DNA of 55,836 bases from Cellulomonas uda (GCF_006538705.1 NZ_BJLP01000025.1:1-55836); one strand, 5' to 3'. Shown: positions 32,841 through 41,640, counted from the stretch's first letter. Made by a program: numbers and translations. The notes: a model not told the origin generated them from the sequence alone.

Positions 32841-33809
32841 GTGCCCGATCTGACGTTCGTGACGCCCGTCTTCGAGGCGGAGCTCGCGCTGCTCGACCTG
32901 CAGGCGCGCTCGTTCGCGCGGCACGTGCCGCCCGGCACACACGTCGTCGTGCTCGACAACACCCGGCGCGGCATCCGCGACGTCGCCGCGCTGCGAGCCC
33001 GGTACGGGCCGCACGAGGCCCACGTGCGCGTGCTGCGCCCGGCCGACGTCACGGCTCTGCCGCTCACCTCGGGGTGGCGCAGCCAGCAGGTCCTCAAGCT
33101 CGCGGTCGCGCACCTCGTCGAGACACCGCACTACGTGGCGCTCGACGCCAAGAACCACGTCGTCGCGCCGCCCGACGAGCACTTCTTCGTCGCGGCCGAC
33201 GGCCGTCCCCGCGTACGCGCCTACGCCTACACCGCTCACACGCTGCGACCGTCGCTCGAGCGCGTGTGCCGGTACCTGGGCCTCGACCCCGCGCCGCACG
33301 TCGCCCGGTTCGCGGCGACGACGACGCCGTTCACGCTCGAGCGCGCGACCGTGCTCGACCTGCTCGCGGACGTCGAGGCGAGCGCGGGCCGACCCTTCGC
33401 GCAGGAGTTCGTCGCGCACGACCTCACCGAGTTCTTCCTCTACGCGGGGTGGGTGGCGCGGCGCGACGGCACGCTCGAGCGCGCCATGGAGCTCACCGAC
33501 GACGCCAACCCGATCGTGTGGCCGCGGACCGCCACGGTCGAGGGGGTGCGGGCCGTCATCGCCTCCGCCGACGGCCTGCCCGTGATGGGTCTGCACCGCG
33601 ACGCGGTCCCGCGGCTGTCCCAGCAGGCCGCCGCGGAGCTCGCGGCGCTGTGGGCACGACGCGGCATCCTCGACGACGAGCAGGAGGGTCGCGCACTCAT
33701 CGCGCACCTGCAGTCGCGCCACGCGCGCGAGCGACGGCGACGTCAGCTCCGCGACGCCCCGGCCCGCGCCCGCAACGTGCTGCGCCGTGTGACCAGCCGG
33801 CAGCACTGA
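32841..33809 (+). CDS. DUF6492-like putative glycosyltransferase
   Basis: A 322-residue cytoplasmic protein. Its start LTFVTPVFEAELALLDLQAR resembles a GT-A opening. The motif YVALDAKNHVVAP (near residue 97) and the segment LTSGWRSQQVLKLAVA agree with the uncharacterised DUF6492 family often found in actinobacterial glycan clusters. The start is the GTG at 32841, preceded by AGGAGG five bases upstream. The frame is open back to 32745, but through the terminator region. The gene lies just after the terminator of the 822-residue protein gene with its own TATGCT-like -10 (32809). It converges with pth and is the last gene of the inserted cluster. Glycosyl transfer is inferred from context, not shown. 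Confidence 0.75.
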   Translation: MPDLTFVTPVFEAELALLDLQARSFARHVPPGTHVVVLDNTRRGIRDVAALRARYGPHEAHVRVLRPADVTALPLTSGWRSQQVLKLAVAHLVETPHYVALDAKNHVVAPPDEHFFVAADGRPRVRAYAYTAHTLRPSLERVCRYLGLDPAPHVARFAATTTPFTLERATVLDLLADVEASAGRPFAQEFVAHDLTEFFLYAGWVARRDGTLERAMELTDDANPIVWPRTATVEGVRAVIASADGLPVMGLHRDAVPRLSQQAAAELAALWARRGILDDEQEGRALIAHLQSRHARERRRRQLRDAPARARNVLRRVTSRQH

Positions 33810-33829
33810 CGCGGCGCACCCACCCGGTC

Positions 33830-34450
33830 TCAGGGCTTGGTGTGGAAGCGCTGCTGGGCCGCCTCGAGCCCCTCGAGGACCACGGCCTCGACGGCGTCCG
33901 CGGCGCGGTCCACGAGCCAGTCCAGGTCCTTCGCCTCGGTCTTCGAGAAGTCCTTGAGCACAAAGTCCGCGGGGTCCTGACGCCCGGGAGGGCGGCCGAT
34001 CCCCACCCGGACCCGCACGTACTCCTTGCTGCCGAGCGCCTTGGTGGTGTCGCGCAGCCCGTTGTGCCCGCCCTCGCCACCGCCGCGCTTGAGCCGGACG
34101 TCCGCGAACGGGATGTCCAGCTCGTCGTGCACCATGACGACGCGCTCGAGCGGCACGTCGTAGTACCGCGCGAGCGCGGCGACCGGCCCGCCGGAGACGT
34201 TCATGTAGGTGGTGGGCTTCGCCAGCACGACGCGCGGGCCCGGCGCCCCGCCGGGCAGCGTGCCGAGCCGCGCCTCGGCGACGGCCGCCTGCGGCCGCCG
34301 GGAGAGCAGGCCGCTCGCGCGTGCGCCGAACGACGATCCCGTGCGCCGGGCGAGCTCGTCGAGCACCATCTGGCCGACGTTGTGCCGGTTGCCCGCGTAC
34401 TGCGGCCCGGGGTTGCCCAGGCCGACCACGAGCCACGGAGCGTCAGCCAC
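33830..34450 (-). CDS. pth: Peptidyl-tRNA hydrolase
   Basis: A 206-residue Pth, the essential enzyme that cleaves peptidyl-tRNA released by aborted translation. The signature [20 protein letters not shown] places the catalytic His in NRHNVG. FLxKPxTYMN-like ([12 protein letters not shown]), [15 protein letters not shown] and the [12 protein letters not shown] motif follow, all conserved. The protein is slightly longer than E. coli Pth, mainly at the C-terminus, where it ends [13 protein letters not shown]. It marks the restart of the conserved housekeeping block after the polysaccharide insertion. A hairpin separates it from rplY upstream, so its transcription may be partly independent. Confidence 0.97.
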   Translation of the reverse strand: MADAPWLVVGLGNPGPQYAGNRHNVGQMVLDELARRTGSSFGARASGLLSRRPQAAVAEARLGTLPGGAPGPRVVLAKPTTYMNVSGGPVAALARYYDVPLERVVMVHDELDIPFADVRLKRGGGEGGHNGLRDTTKALGSKEYVRVRVGIGRPPGRQDPADFVLKDFSKTEAKDLDWLVDRAADAVEAVVLEGLEAAQQRFHTKP

Positions 34451-34538
34451 CGGTCCTCCTCGTTCAGTCGTTCACTGCGTCGCGAGCGTTCGTCCGTCGT
34501 CGTGCCCCGGCCGTCGGGCGGGCGGCGGTGACGACGCG

Positions 34539-34577
34539 CCGACGCCCGGCACCGCACGAGACGGTACCGGGCGTCGG
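34539..34577 (-). terminator. Hairpin terminator between rplY and pth
   Basis: CCGACGCCCGG and CCGGGCGTCGG pair perfectly, extended by ACCG/CGGT after one mismatch, with a seven-base loop. It lies 38 bases after the rplY stop in the direction of transcription. Confidence 0.85.
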
Positions 34578-34614
34578 TCGCAGGTCCGCGGGGCGTGGCC
34601 CGCGAGTGGGGTGC

Positions 34615-35208
34615 TCAGCCCTCGGCCGGCGCCTCGGCGTCGCCCGACTCCTCGCCGAGGTCCTCGGCGGAGACGCGCGGCGTCGAGACCGTCAGGACGG
34701 TCGCTTCGGCGTCGGTGACGAGGGTCGTGCCCTGGGGCAGCGTGACGTCGCCGGCCTTGACGATGGCACCGTCCTCGAGGCCGTCGATCGACACCTCGAC
34801 CGACTCGGGCAGGTGCGTGGCCTCGGCCTCGAGGGCCAGCGTCTGCGTCTCGACGACGTGGATGGTACCGGGCGCGGACTCGCCGACGATGACGACGGGG
34901 ATCTCGACCGAGACCTTCTCGCCCTTCTTCACGATCAGCAGGTCGACGTGCTCGATGATCTGGCGGACCGGCTCGCGCTGGACGTCCTTGGCGAGGGCGA
35001 GGACCGGCTTGCCGTCGACCTGGATCTCGAACAGGGCGTTGGCGTGCTTGACGGCGAGCATCGTCTCGTGGCCCGGGAGGGACACGTGGACGGGCTCGGT
35101 GCCGTGCCCGTACAGGACGGCGGGGATCTGGCCGGCGCGGCGCAGGCGACGCGCGGCGCCCTTGCCGAACTCGGTGCGGGTGGTGGCGGCGAGCTTGACC
35201 TCGGACAC
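34615..35208 (-). CDS. rplY: 50S ribosomal protein L25/general stress protein Ctc
   Basis: A 197-residue L25 of the long CTC/TL5 type. The N-terminal domain, which binds 5S rRNA, has VKLAATTRTEFGKGAARRLR, GQIPAVLYGHG and LAKDVQREPVRQIIEHVDLL. The C-terminal domain is the beta-rich TL5 extension (VPVVIVGES-like, EATHLPESVEVSIDGL). The acidic Glu/Ala tail is common in actinobacteria. The start is the GTG at 35208; the ORF is open further upstream, but family length and a GGAG eight bases ahead favour this one. It stands between prs and pth as in M. tuberculosis. Confidence 0.96.
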   Translation of the reverse strand: MSEVKLAATTRTEFGKGAARRLRRAGQIPAVLYGHGTEPVHVSLPGHETMLAVKHANALFEIQVDGKPVLALAKDVQREPVRQIIEHVDLLIVKKGEKVSVEIPVVIVGESAPGTIHVVETQTLALEAEATHLPESVEVSIDGLEDGAIVKAGDVTLPQGTTLVTDAEATVLTVSTPRVSAEDLGEESGDAEAPAEG

Positions 35209-35472
35209 GATGACTCCAGTGATGCTGGGCGCACGGGGGCGCGACGTACGAGAACGGGTGCGGCACGGGGCCGGTGGTCTGGCGGTGGGCCGACGAAGGG
35301 CCCGGTGGCCTCGACGCGGGGCGCAGGACGGGCGCACGCGGAGGCGCTCGCCCAGTCGATCACGGACCGGAAGCGGTGTGGACCGTCCGACGTCCCTCGC
35401 CGAGGCAACCTGAGGATCTTACCCGCTCACGTGGCCCGGCTGAAACCCGGCGGCGCGGGGTCGGGCGTGGGG

Positions 35473-35988
35473 TCAGTCACCCGCCGCGGGCTCGTCGCGG
35501 CGTTCGAGCACGCGCACGGGTCCGGCGACCACGGTCGCCCCCGCGGGGACGTCCCTCACCACGACGGCACCCGCGCCGACGCGGGCACCCGCGCCGACGG
35601 TCACGGCGCCGATGATCTTGGCGCCCGCACCGATGTACACGCCGTCGCCGATCGTCGGGGAGCCGAACCGCGGGCTCGTCTCGATGTCGTTCTTGCCGAT
35701 GGTCACCTGCTGGTAGACGGTGACGCCGCGCCCGATCACGGCGCCGGGTGCGATGAACACACCGATCGGCTTGTGCGGGAACACCGGCGGTCCGGCGAAC
35801 ATGGTCAGCAGCGAGATGTACCCGCCGAACTCCTCGAGGTAGAGCTTGTGCACGGCGGCGTGGAGCCGCCGCAGCGGGCCCCGCGCGCGCAGCGTCCGCT
35901 CGCGGTGCGCCCACCAGCCACCCGACAGCCTCACGAGGATGCGCACCAGCACGCGTGCAGGCTCCCACACGAGGACGGCCCCGCACAC
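35473..35988 (-). CDS. Serine O-acetyltransferase-like hexapeptide-repeat acyltransferase
   Basis: A 171-residue left-handed beta-helix acyltransferase. The second half is built of hexapeptide repeats (GVFIAPGAVIGRGVTVYQQV, IGDGVYIGAGAKIIGAVTVG, GAGARVGAGAVVV), ending in DVPAGATVVAGPVRV. The pattern is that of the SAT/CysE-like branch, which also includes acetyltransferases acting on polysaccharides. The N-terminal 60 residues are shorter than in true CysE, so cysteine synthesis is less likely than O-acetylation of a sugar or another small acceptor. It lies between prs and rplY, an unusual extra gene in this conserved block. It may serve the neighbouring polysaccharide pathway, which is inference. 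Confidence 0.8.
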   Translation of the reverse strand: MCGAVLVWEPARVLVRILVRLSGGWWAHRERTLRARGPLRRLHAAVHKLYLEEFGGYISLLTMFAGPPVFPHKPIGVFIAPGAVIGRGVTVYQQVTIGKNDIETSPRFGSPTIGDGVYIGAGAKIIGAVTVGAGARVGAGAVVVRDVPAGATVVAGPVRVLERRDEPAAGD

Positions 35989-36012
35989 GGGGCGTCTCGG
36001 GGGGCGGTCGGC

Positions 36013-36999
36013 TCAGGCGTTGCCGTCGAACAGGCTGGTGACCGAGCCGTCGTCGAACACCTCACGGATCGCGCGCGCGATGAGCGGCGCGATCGACAGG
36101 ACGGTGAGCTGCTCGAAGCGCTTGTCGTCCTCGACGGGCAGCGTGTCGGTGATGACGACCTCGCGCACCCCGCACGACGAGAGCCGGCCGACGGCCGGCT
36201 CGGACAGGATGCCGTGCGTCGCCGCGACGATGACGTCCTTCGCGCCGGCCTCCTTGAGGACGCGCACCGCCTCGGAGATGGTGCCGGCGGTGTCGATCAG
36301 GTCGTCGACGAGCACGCACGAGCGGCCCTCGACGTCGCCGACGACGCGGTTGGCGACCGCCTTGTTCGCGGTGCGGACGTCGCGGGTCTTGTGGACGAAC
36401 GCGAGCGGGCCGCCGCCGAGCTTGGCCGCCCACTGCTCCGCGACGCGGATGCGGCCCGCGTCGGGCGAGACGACCGTGACGTTCGTCAGGTCGACGCGCG
36501 AGCGCACGTAGTCGACGAGGATCGGCATGGCCCACAGGTGGTCGACCGGGCCGTCGAAGAAGCCCTGGATCTGCGACGTGTGCAGGTCGACCGACATGAT
36601 GCGGTCCGCACCGGCGGTCTTGAACATGTCGGCCAGCAGGCGGGCCGAGATCGGCTCGCGGCCGCGGCTCTTCTTGTCCTGGCGCGCGTAGCCGTAGAAC
36701 GGCGCGATCACGGTGATGGTCTTGGCCGAGGCGCGCTTGAGCGCGTCGACCATGAGCAGCTGCTCCATGATCCACTTGTTGATCACGGGCGACGCGTGCG
36801 ACTGCAGCACGAACGCGTCCGCGCCGCGCACCGACTCCCCGAAGCGCGTGTAGATCTCGCCGTTCGCGAAGTCGTACGCGCTGGTCGGGACGAGCTCGAT
36901 GCCGAGCTCGTCGACGACGGCCTGGGCCAGCTCGGTGTGCGCCCGCCCGGAGACGACGACGAGCCGCTTCTCTCCGTCGTGGGAGATGATCCCCGTCAT
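36013..36999 (-). CDS. prs: Ribose-phosphate pyrophosphokinase
   Basis: A 328-residue class I PRPP synthase. It converts ribose-5-phosphate and ATP to PRPP for nucleotides, His and Trp, and in actinobacteria also for decaprenyl-phosphoryl-arabinose. Motifs seen are the [20 protein letters not shown] region, [20 protein letters not shown] (ATP loop), the [18 protein letters not shown] metal and PRPP site near residue 135, and [13 protein letters not shown], the PRPP-binding loop. The first codon overlaps the glmU stop (ATGA), so the two are coupled, as in M. tuberculosis glmU-prsA. The family length is normal. Confidence 0.98.
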   Translation of the reverse strand: MTGIISHDGEKRLVVVSGRAHTELAQAVVDELGIELVPTSAYDFANGEIYTRFGESVRGADAFVLQSHASPVINKWIMEQLLMVDALKRASAKTITVIAPFYGYARQDKKSRGREPISARLLADMFKTAGADRIMSVDLHTSQIQGFFDGPVDHLWAMPILVDYVRSRVDLTNVTVVSPDAGRIRVAEQWAAKLGGGPLAFVHKTRDVRTANKAVANRVVGDVEGRSCVLVDDLIDTAGTISEAVRVLKEAGAKDVIVAATHGILSEPAVGRLSSCGVREVVITDTLPVEDDKRFEQLTVLSIAPLIARAIREVFDDGSVTSLFDGNA

Positions 37000-38690
37000 C
37001 GCGTGCTCGTCTCCTCGGTGCCGTGCTCGGCGGTGGTCTGGCCCCCGGTGGGGCTGGGCGGGTCGGACAGCTGCGCCGGCTGGCCGGGCAGGCCGGGCGG
37101 GGGCGTGACGGGGATGCCGCGTGCGGCGGTGGCAGCGCGCTCGAGCTCCGCGCGGGCCTGCGGCGAGAGCGACTCGTCGAGCGGGGTGCCGGCGGCGGGC
37201 GCTGCGGCCTGCGCGGCCTTGGCGGCGGGCGTGCCGGCGCGCGAGCGCTGCACCCAGCCCTCGATGTTGCGCTGCGCCCCGGCGCTGACGCCGAGCGCGC
37301 CCGCGGGCACGTCGCGGCGGATGACCGTCCCGGCGCCCGTGTAGGCGCCGTCGCCGACCGTGACGGGCGCGACGAACATGTTGTCCGCGCCCGTGCGGGC
37401 GTGCGAGCCGATCGTCGTGCGGTGCTTGTTGACGCCGTCGTAGTTGACCGTGACGGATGCGGCGCCGATGTTCGAGTGCTCCCCGATCGTCGCGTCGCCG
37501 ATGTACGACAGGTGCGGGACCTTCGAGCCCTCGCCGATCTGCGCGTTCTTCGTCTCGACGAACGTGCCGATCTTGCCCTTGCGGCCGAGGACCGTCCCGG
37601 GGCGCAGGTACGCGAACGGGCCGACGCTGGCCTTCTCGCCGATCACCGCGAGGCTGCCGTGCGTGCGCACGACCGTGGCGCGCGGCCCGACCTCGACGTC
37701 CGTGAGCGTGGTGTCCGGGCCGACGGTCGCGCCCTCGCGCACGACCGTCGCGCCGTGCAGCTGCGTGTTCGGCAGGATCGTGACGTCACGCTCGAGCTCG
37801 ACGTCCACGTCCACCCACGTCGTCGCCGGGTCGACGACGGTGACGCCCTCGCGCATCCAGTCCTCGAGGATGCGGCGGTTCAGCTCCGCGGCGAGCGCGG
37901 CGAGCTGCACGCGGTCGTTGACGCCCTCGACGACGTACGGGTCGTCGGCACGCAGCGCGCGCACGTGCCCGCCGTCGCCACGCGCGATCGCGAGCACGTC
38001 GGTCAGGTAGACCTCGCCCTGCGCGTTGTCGCGGCCCAGGCGGCCGAGCGCACCGCGCAGCACCGCGGCGTCGAACACGTAGATCGAGGAGTTGATCTCG
38101 CGGATCTCGCGCTCGGCGTCGCTCGCGTCCTTGTGCTCGACGATCCGCAGCACGTCACCCGTGCCCGGCTCGCGCACGATGCGCCCGTAGCCCGTCGCGT
38201 CCTCGACCTCCGTGGTGAGCACGGTGACGGCGTTGCCGTCCGCGTGGTGCGCCGCGAGCAGCTCGCCGAGGGTGCCCGCGTCGAGCAGCGGGACGTCACC
38301 CGCGACGACGACGACAGCGCCCTCGAGCAGCACGCCCGACGCCGAGCCCGGCACCCCGGGGCCGTCGAGCGCCGCGACGGCGCTCGCCTGTGCCGCGGCG
38401 TCGAGCGCGGTCATCGCGACCTGCACGGCACGGCCCGTGCCGGGGATCGCGTCCTGGTCGGCGACCAGCGCGGTGGGGACGTGCTCGGTCACGTGCGCCG
38501 CGACCTTGTCCCGCTCGTGCCGGACGACGACGACGACCCGCTCCGGGTCGAGCGCCTGGGCGGTGGCGAGCGCGTGGCCCAGCATGCTGCGACCGGCGAG
38601 CGTGTGCAGGACCTTCGGGGTCGCCGAGCGCATCCTGGTTCCCTCACCTGCGGCGAGGACGATGACGGCAGCTGGGCGGGGGACGGTCAC
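36996..38690 (-). CDS. glmU: Bifunctional GlmU: N-acetylglucosamine-1-phosphate uridyltransferase/acetyltransferase
   Basis: A 564-residue GlmU that makes UDP-GlcNAc, the entry sugar for peptidoglycan and many surface glycans. The N-terminal uridyltransferase opens [20 protein letters not shown]. The C-terminal acetyltransferase is a left-handed beta-helix with hexapeptide repeats ([20 protein letters not shown] and [16 protein letters not shown]). The protein is about 80-100 residues longer than E. coli GlmU because of a Pro/Ala-rich C-terminal tail, as in other actinobacteria. Within the N-domain a short insertion ([20 protein letters not shown]) is present. The GTG start has GAGGAG ten bases upstream, and a TAGAGT -10 lies about 70 bases upstream. 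The neighbour downstream is prs. Confidence 0.97.
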   Translation of the reverse strand: MTVPRPAAVIVLAAGEGTRMRSATPKVLHTLAGRSMLGHALATAQALDPERVVVVVRHERDKVAAHVTEHVPTALVADQDAIPGTGRAVQVAMTALDAAAQASAVAALDGPGVPGSASGVLLEGAVVVVAGDVPLLDAGTLGELLAAHHADGNAVTVLTTEVEDATGYGRIVREPGTGDVLRIVEHKDASDAEREIREINSSIYVFDAAVLRGALGRLGRDNAQGEVYLTDVLAIARGDGGHVRALRADDPYVVEGVNDRVQLAALAAELNRRILEDWMREGVTVVDPATTWVDVDVELERDVTILPNTQLHGATVVREGATVGPDTTLTDVEVGPRATVVRTHGSLAVIGEKASVGPFAYLRPGTVLGRKGKIGTFVETKNAQIGEGSKVPHLSYIGDATIGEHSNIGAASVTVNYDGVNKHRTTIGSHARTGADNMFVAPVTVGDGAYTGAGTVIRRDVPAGALGVSAGAQRNIEGWVQRSRAGTPAAKAAQAAAPAAGTPLDESLSPQARAELERAATAARGIPVTPPPGLPGQPAQLSDPPSPTGGQTTAEHGTEETSTR

Positions 38691-38821
38691 CTGTGGGTGC
38701 TCCTCGCGGGGGTGTGCCCGACGATCCGGGCGTGAGATCCGTGCGCGCCCGCCACTCTACCGCCGCGTCCGGGCACGCCCGCGCGCGGTGGCCGAGTCAC
38801 GGGTCACACCGCCGTCCGGCG

Positions 38822-40804
38822 TCAGGGCGCCGCCGCACCGCACACCGCGACCGGCCCGGTGCGGCCGTGCTGCAGGGTCGGCGTGCGCTCGACGCGCACC
38901 TCGTCGGCACCCGCACCGGCCGTCACCTGCACGTCGAGGGTGGCGGTCTCGCCCGGTGCGAGCCGCACCGTGAGCGCACCCGCCTGGCGCCCCGCGTGCT
39001 CCTGCAGCCCCGGGCCCACGGACTGCGGCTCGCCGCCGTCGCGCGCCACGCGGATCTCGCCGAGCGCACCGCCGCGCGGCGAGTACAGCAGCACCTGGGT
39101 GGTGAACGACCCGGCGGGCGTGCCGTTGTCGCCGCCGCCGGTGACGTACTCGGGCAGCGTCGTCGCGGCGTCCGCCGGCGCGGTGCTCGTGAGCGTCAGG
39201 TGCAGCCACGTGCTCGCGCCGTCCGCGGTGCAGGTCGCGTCGTCGACGGTGAGCGCGGTGTCGAGGTAGTAGTCCATCTTCGAGACCGTCGTGTCGTTGA
39301 GGAACACGCCGGCGGTCACGTCCGCCGTCGCGTCGTCGGCGAGGAAGTCGTGCACCAGGCCGACCTCGCGCAGCCGCTCGCGCACGGCGTCGTCGGACGT
39401 CCACACCGACACCCGCCCCTCGCCCACCACGTCACCGACCGCGTCGACGAGCGCCGACCCCGAGTACCCGCCGGCGAACGTCGCGGCGACCACGGACTGC
39501 GCGACCTGCGCGAAGAACGCGTCGGAGTCCGCCGCGTGGGGGTAGCGCGCGTACGCGGCCGACAGCAGGGTCTCGACCGCGTCGTCGGACGTGAGCGTCG
39601 TGCCGTCGGGCGTGGTCGTCGGGCCGATCACGTCCAGCAGCCGCGCGAGGACCACCGGGTCGACCGTGAGGACGCCGTCCACGGTCCGGCCCGTCTCGCG
39701 CGTCCACAGGGCGCTCGCGAACGCCGCCGTGCGTGCGAAGTCCGGGGTCGCCGTCACCGCCTGCATGTACCGCGCGGGCACGTCGCCGAGCAGCGCACGC
39801 TCCGCCGGGTCGAGCGGGACCACCGGCTCGTCGGGACGGCCCATGGTCCGCGCGGGGTGCTGCGCCCCCACCGTGATCGCCCCCGCGTCCGCGCGCACCT
39901 CCAGCACCGAGCCGACGATGCCGCCCGCGCTGCGCAGCTCCGCCGGGTTGAGCACGAGCACCAGGTACGAGCGCGGGCCGTCGACGCCGAGCAGCGGCGG
40001 CACGATCGCGAGCGCGGTGTCCGCGGCCTCGAGCCGGTCGCGCAGCTCGACGAGCTGCTCGCGCGCCGGGACGAGCCGGTCCGCGAGCGCCGGGACGAGC
40101 GCGTCGGCGTCGACCGCCTCGAGCCGGGACACGCCCGCGTCGACCGCCGCGTAGGCCTGCGCGACGGCGGGTGCCATCGCGTCGAGCCGCGCCACGTCGA
40201 CCCGGCCCTCCTGGGGCGTGAGCGCGGCGGTCGAGAAGTCCCCCGCGACGTCGACGAGCGGCGGCAGCGCGTCGTGCGCGAGCGCGTCGACGGCGTCGGT
40301 CGCGGCCGAGACCGCCGACACCTGCGCACCCAGCCACGGCGCGTGCTCGGCCAGGCGCCACACCGGGTCGCCCGTCGCGCGGCTCGCGCGGTCCGCCGCG
40401 TCCTGCAGGCCGGGCAGCACCCCGCCGACCGCGGCGACGTCCCCCGCGCTCACCGCGTCCCGCACCGTGCCCAGGTGGGTCTCCGCGTCCGCGAGCGCCG
40501 CCGCGACCTGCGTCCCGCGCCACGCGAGCCACACCCCCGCGAGCACGACGACGACCAGCACGACGACGAGCGACAGCAGCACGCGCCGCCCCCACCGCCG
40601 CCTGCTCGGCGCGGCTGCCGCACCGGCGGGGTCGGTCTCTTCGGGGCCAGTCTCGTCGGGGCCGGTCTCGTCGGGGCCGGTCTCGTCGGGAACCGGCACG
40701 TCCACGCGCTCGTCGGCGGCGACGGGCTCGCCCCCCGCACCCTCCTGCACGTCAGCCCGCTCGGACACCCGGCCCCCGTCCCCACCAGCCCGGCCGGTGC
40801 TCAC
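38822..40804 (-). CDS. DUF4012 membrane-anchored protein
   Basis: A 660-residue protein. A cytoplasmic N-terminus of about 70 residues contains three exact DETGP repeats. One membrane helix follows (VLLSLVVVLVVVVLAGVWLA), then a large extracytoplasmic region containing the DUF4012 domain (YLVLVLNPAELRSAGGIVGS near residue 300, and VDGVLTVDPVVLARLLDVIG). DUF4012 proteins are common next to exopolysaccharide and cell-wall glycan genes in Gram-positive bacteria, but their action is not established. Although it lies upstream of glmU, beyond the housekeeping block, its promoter carries the same GGGTGA box as the polysaccharide operons. It therefore probably works at the membrane with that pathway. 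The start is the GTG at 40804. Confidence 0.85.
   Translation of the reverse strand: MSTGRAGGDGGRVSERADVQEGAGGEPVAADERVDVPVPDETGPDETGPDETGPEETDPAGAAAAPSRRRWGRRVLLSLVVVLVVVVLAGVWLAWRGTQVAAALADAETHLGTVRDAVSAGDVAAVGGVLPGLQDAADRASRATGDPVWRLAEHAPWLGAQVSAVSAATDAVDALAHDALPPLVDVAGDFSTAALTPQEGRVDVARLDAMAPAVAQAYAAVDAGVSRLEAVDADALVPALADRLVPAREQLVELRDRLEAADTALAIVPPLLGVDGPRSYLVLVLNPAELRSAGGIVGSVLEVRADAGAITVGAQHPARTMGRPDEPVVPLDPAERALLGDVPARYMQAVTATPDFARTAAFASALWTRETGRTVDGVLTVDPVVLARLLDVIGPTTTPDGTTLTSDDAVETLLSAAYARYPHAADSDAFFAQVAQSVVAATFAGGYSGSALVDAVGDVVGEGRVSVWTSDDAVRERLREVGLVHDFLADDATADVTAGVFLNDTTVSKMDYYLDTALTVDDATCTADGASTWLHLTLTSTAPADAATTLPEYVTGGGDNGTPAGSFTTQVLLYSPRGGALGEIRVARDGGEPQSVGPGLQEHAGRQAGALTVRLAPGETATLDVQVTAGAGADEVRVERTPTLQHGRTGPVAVCGAAAP
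40644..40690. repeat. Three exact copies of a 15-base repeat in the DUF4012 gene
   Basis: The unit GTCTCGTCGGGGCCG is repeated head to tail and encodes Asp-Glu-Thr-Gly-Pro three times, followed by a degenerate fourth copy (PEETD). Copy number is likely variable. Confidence 0.75.
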
Positions 40805-40831
40805 CCGGCCGCGGCACGGCCTGCTCCCCCG

Positions 40832-40883
40832 AGGCTAGGTGTCCGGTCTGACACCCGTCAGCAGGGTTCGTCCCGATTCACCC
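40832..40883 (-). promoter_or_regulatory. DUF4012 promoter, GGGTGA box 46 bases from TAGCCT
   Basis: On the minus strand GGGTGAATCGGGACGAA begins at 40883, a CTGACG -35-like hexamer follows with an 18-base spacer, and TAGCCT begins at 40837. The leader is about 27 bases. Another GGGTGA begins at 40930. Confidence 0.65.
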
Positions 40884-41046
40884 GGTTCGGCGCCGACCGA
40901 TCGGAGCACGGCGTCACACACCGGTCACCCGCCCGGGGTCTGCTCGTAACAGGACCGCGCCACGATGCCCGCGACACCCGTCATCGCCGAACCGTCACCG
41001 CACGCACCCACGTGCCGGCCACGCACCCACGAACAGCGAGGTCCCG

Positions 41047-41322
41047 TTGCTCAAGAAGTCCCGCGCCGCGTCCGCCACCCGCCTCACGTTCGCGCTGCCG
41101 ACGACCGCCGTCGACGGTCCCGTGAGCGTCGTCGGCACGTTCAACGACTGGACGCCCGGCGCGCACGTGCTGCGCCGCCGCTCGAACGGCACGTCGAGCG
41201 TGACCGTCACCGTCCCGCCGGGCACGGTCGTGCGGTTCCGCTACCTCGGCGAGCACGGCCGCTGGTTCGACGACGACACGGCCGACGAGGTCACGCCCGA
41301 GGGCTCCCTGGTCCACGCCTGA
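41047..41322 (+). CDS. Small CBM48/isoamylase N-terminal-like protein
   Basis: A 91-residue single-domain protein. The core VSVVGTFNDWTPGAHVLRRR, then a strand pair and VVRFRYLGEHGRWFDDDTAD, is the pattern of carbohydrate-binding module 48 (isoamylase early-set domain, glycogen-binding). In larger proteins this domain guides branching and debranching enzymes or AMPK-type subunits to glycogen. Here it stands alone, without any catalytic part and without a signal peptide, so it is cytoplasmic. The TTG start at 41047 is preceded by GCGAGG; no better ATG or GTG is available. It is transcribed on its own and converges with the epimerase remnant. Confidence 0.82.
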   Translation: MLKKSRAASATRLTFALPTTAVDGPVSVVGTFNDWTPGAHVLRRRSNGTSSVTVTVPPGTVVRFRYLGEHGRWFDDDTADEVTPEGSLVHA

Positions 41323-41347
41323 CCCGCCGGGCGGGCCGGCCGGTCAG
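41319..41347. terminator. Possible bidirectional terminator around two facing stop codons
   Basis: CTGACC and GGTCAG, each including the stop codon of one of the two convergent genes, form the outer stem of a GC-rich hairpin. The inner pairing is imperfect. Confidence 0.45.
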
Positions 41348-41640
41348 TCGCGGTGGGCCGCCCAGGCGCGGGCCGTGGTCTCGACCAGCGAGCGCCACGG
41401 CACGGGCTCGAGCCCGAAGGTCGCGGTCGTCTCCGCGGTGTCGACGACGAACGGCTCGTCGAACTGGTAGCGGATCCCGTCGACCTCGCGCAGCAGCGGC
41501 ACCACGCGCCCACCTGCCCGCAGCACCGCCGCCGGGACCCGGCGCAGCCGGGGCTCACCCCGGCCGACGACGTCCGACAGCTCACGCAGCACGTGGCGCA
41601 CGCTCGTCGGCGGGTGGGACGGGACGAGCTGCTGGGTGCC
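41344..41640 (-). pseudogene. C-terminal remnant of an NAD-dependent sugar epimerase
   Basis: About 98 codons match only the last quarter of an extended SDR/NAD-dependent epimerase. They include QLVPSHPPTSVRHVLRELSD, the LLREVDGIRYQFDEPFVVDT segment and TFGLEPVPWRSLVETTARAW, which are normal for the C-terminus of such enzymes. The Rossmann domain with GxxGxxG and the YxxxK active site are missing. Upstream, the frame stays open only through the tRNA-Gln gene, which is not coding. A GTG at 41643 could start a 99-residue peptide, but it would lack all catalytic parts. The remnant probably arose when DNA next to the tRNA gene was lost or replaced. Confidence 0.7.

Noticed and set aside
29997..34436. 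1479-codon minus-strand frame across the 822-residue gene, DUF6492-like gene and pth
   Set aside because: It crosses a strong terminator and three well-supported genes in other frames and shows no protein features.
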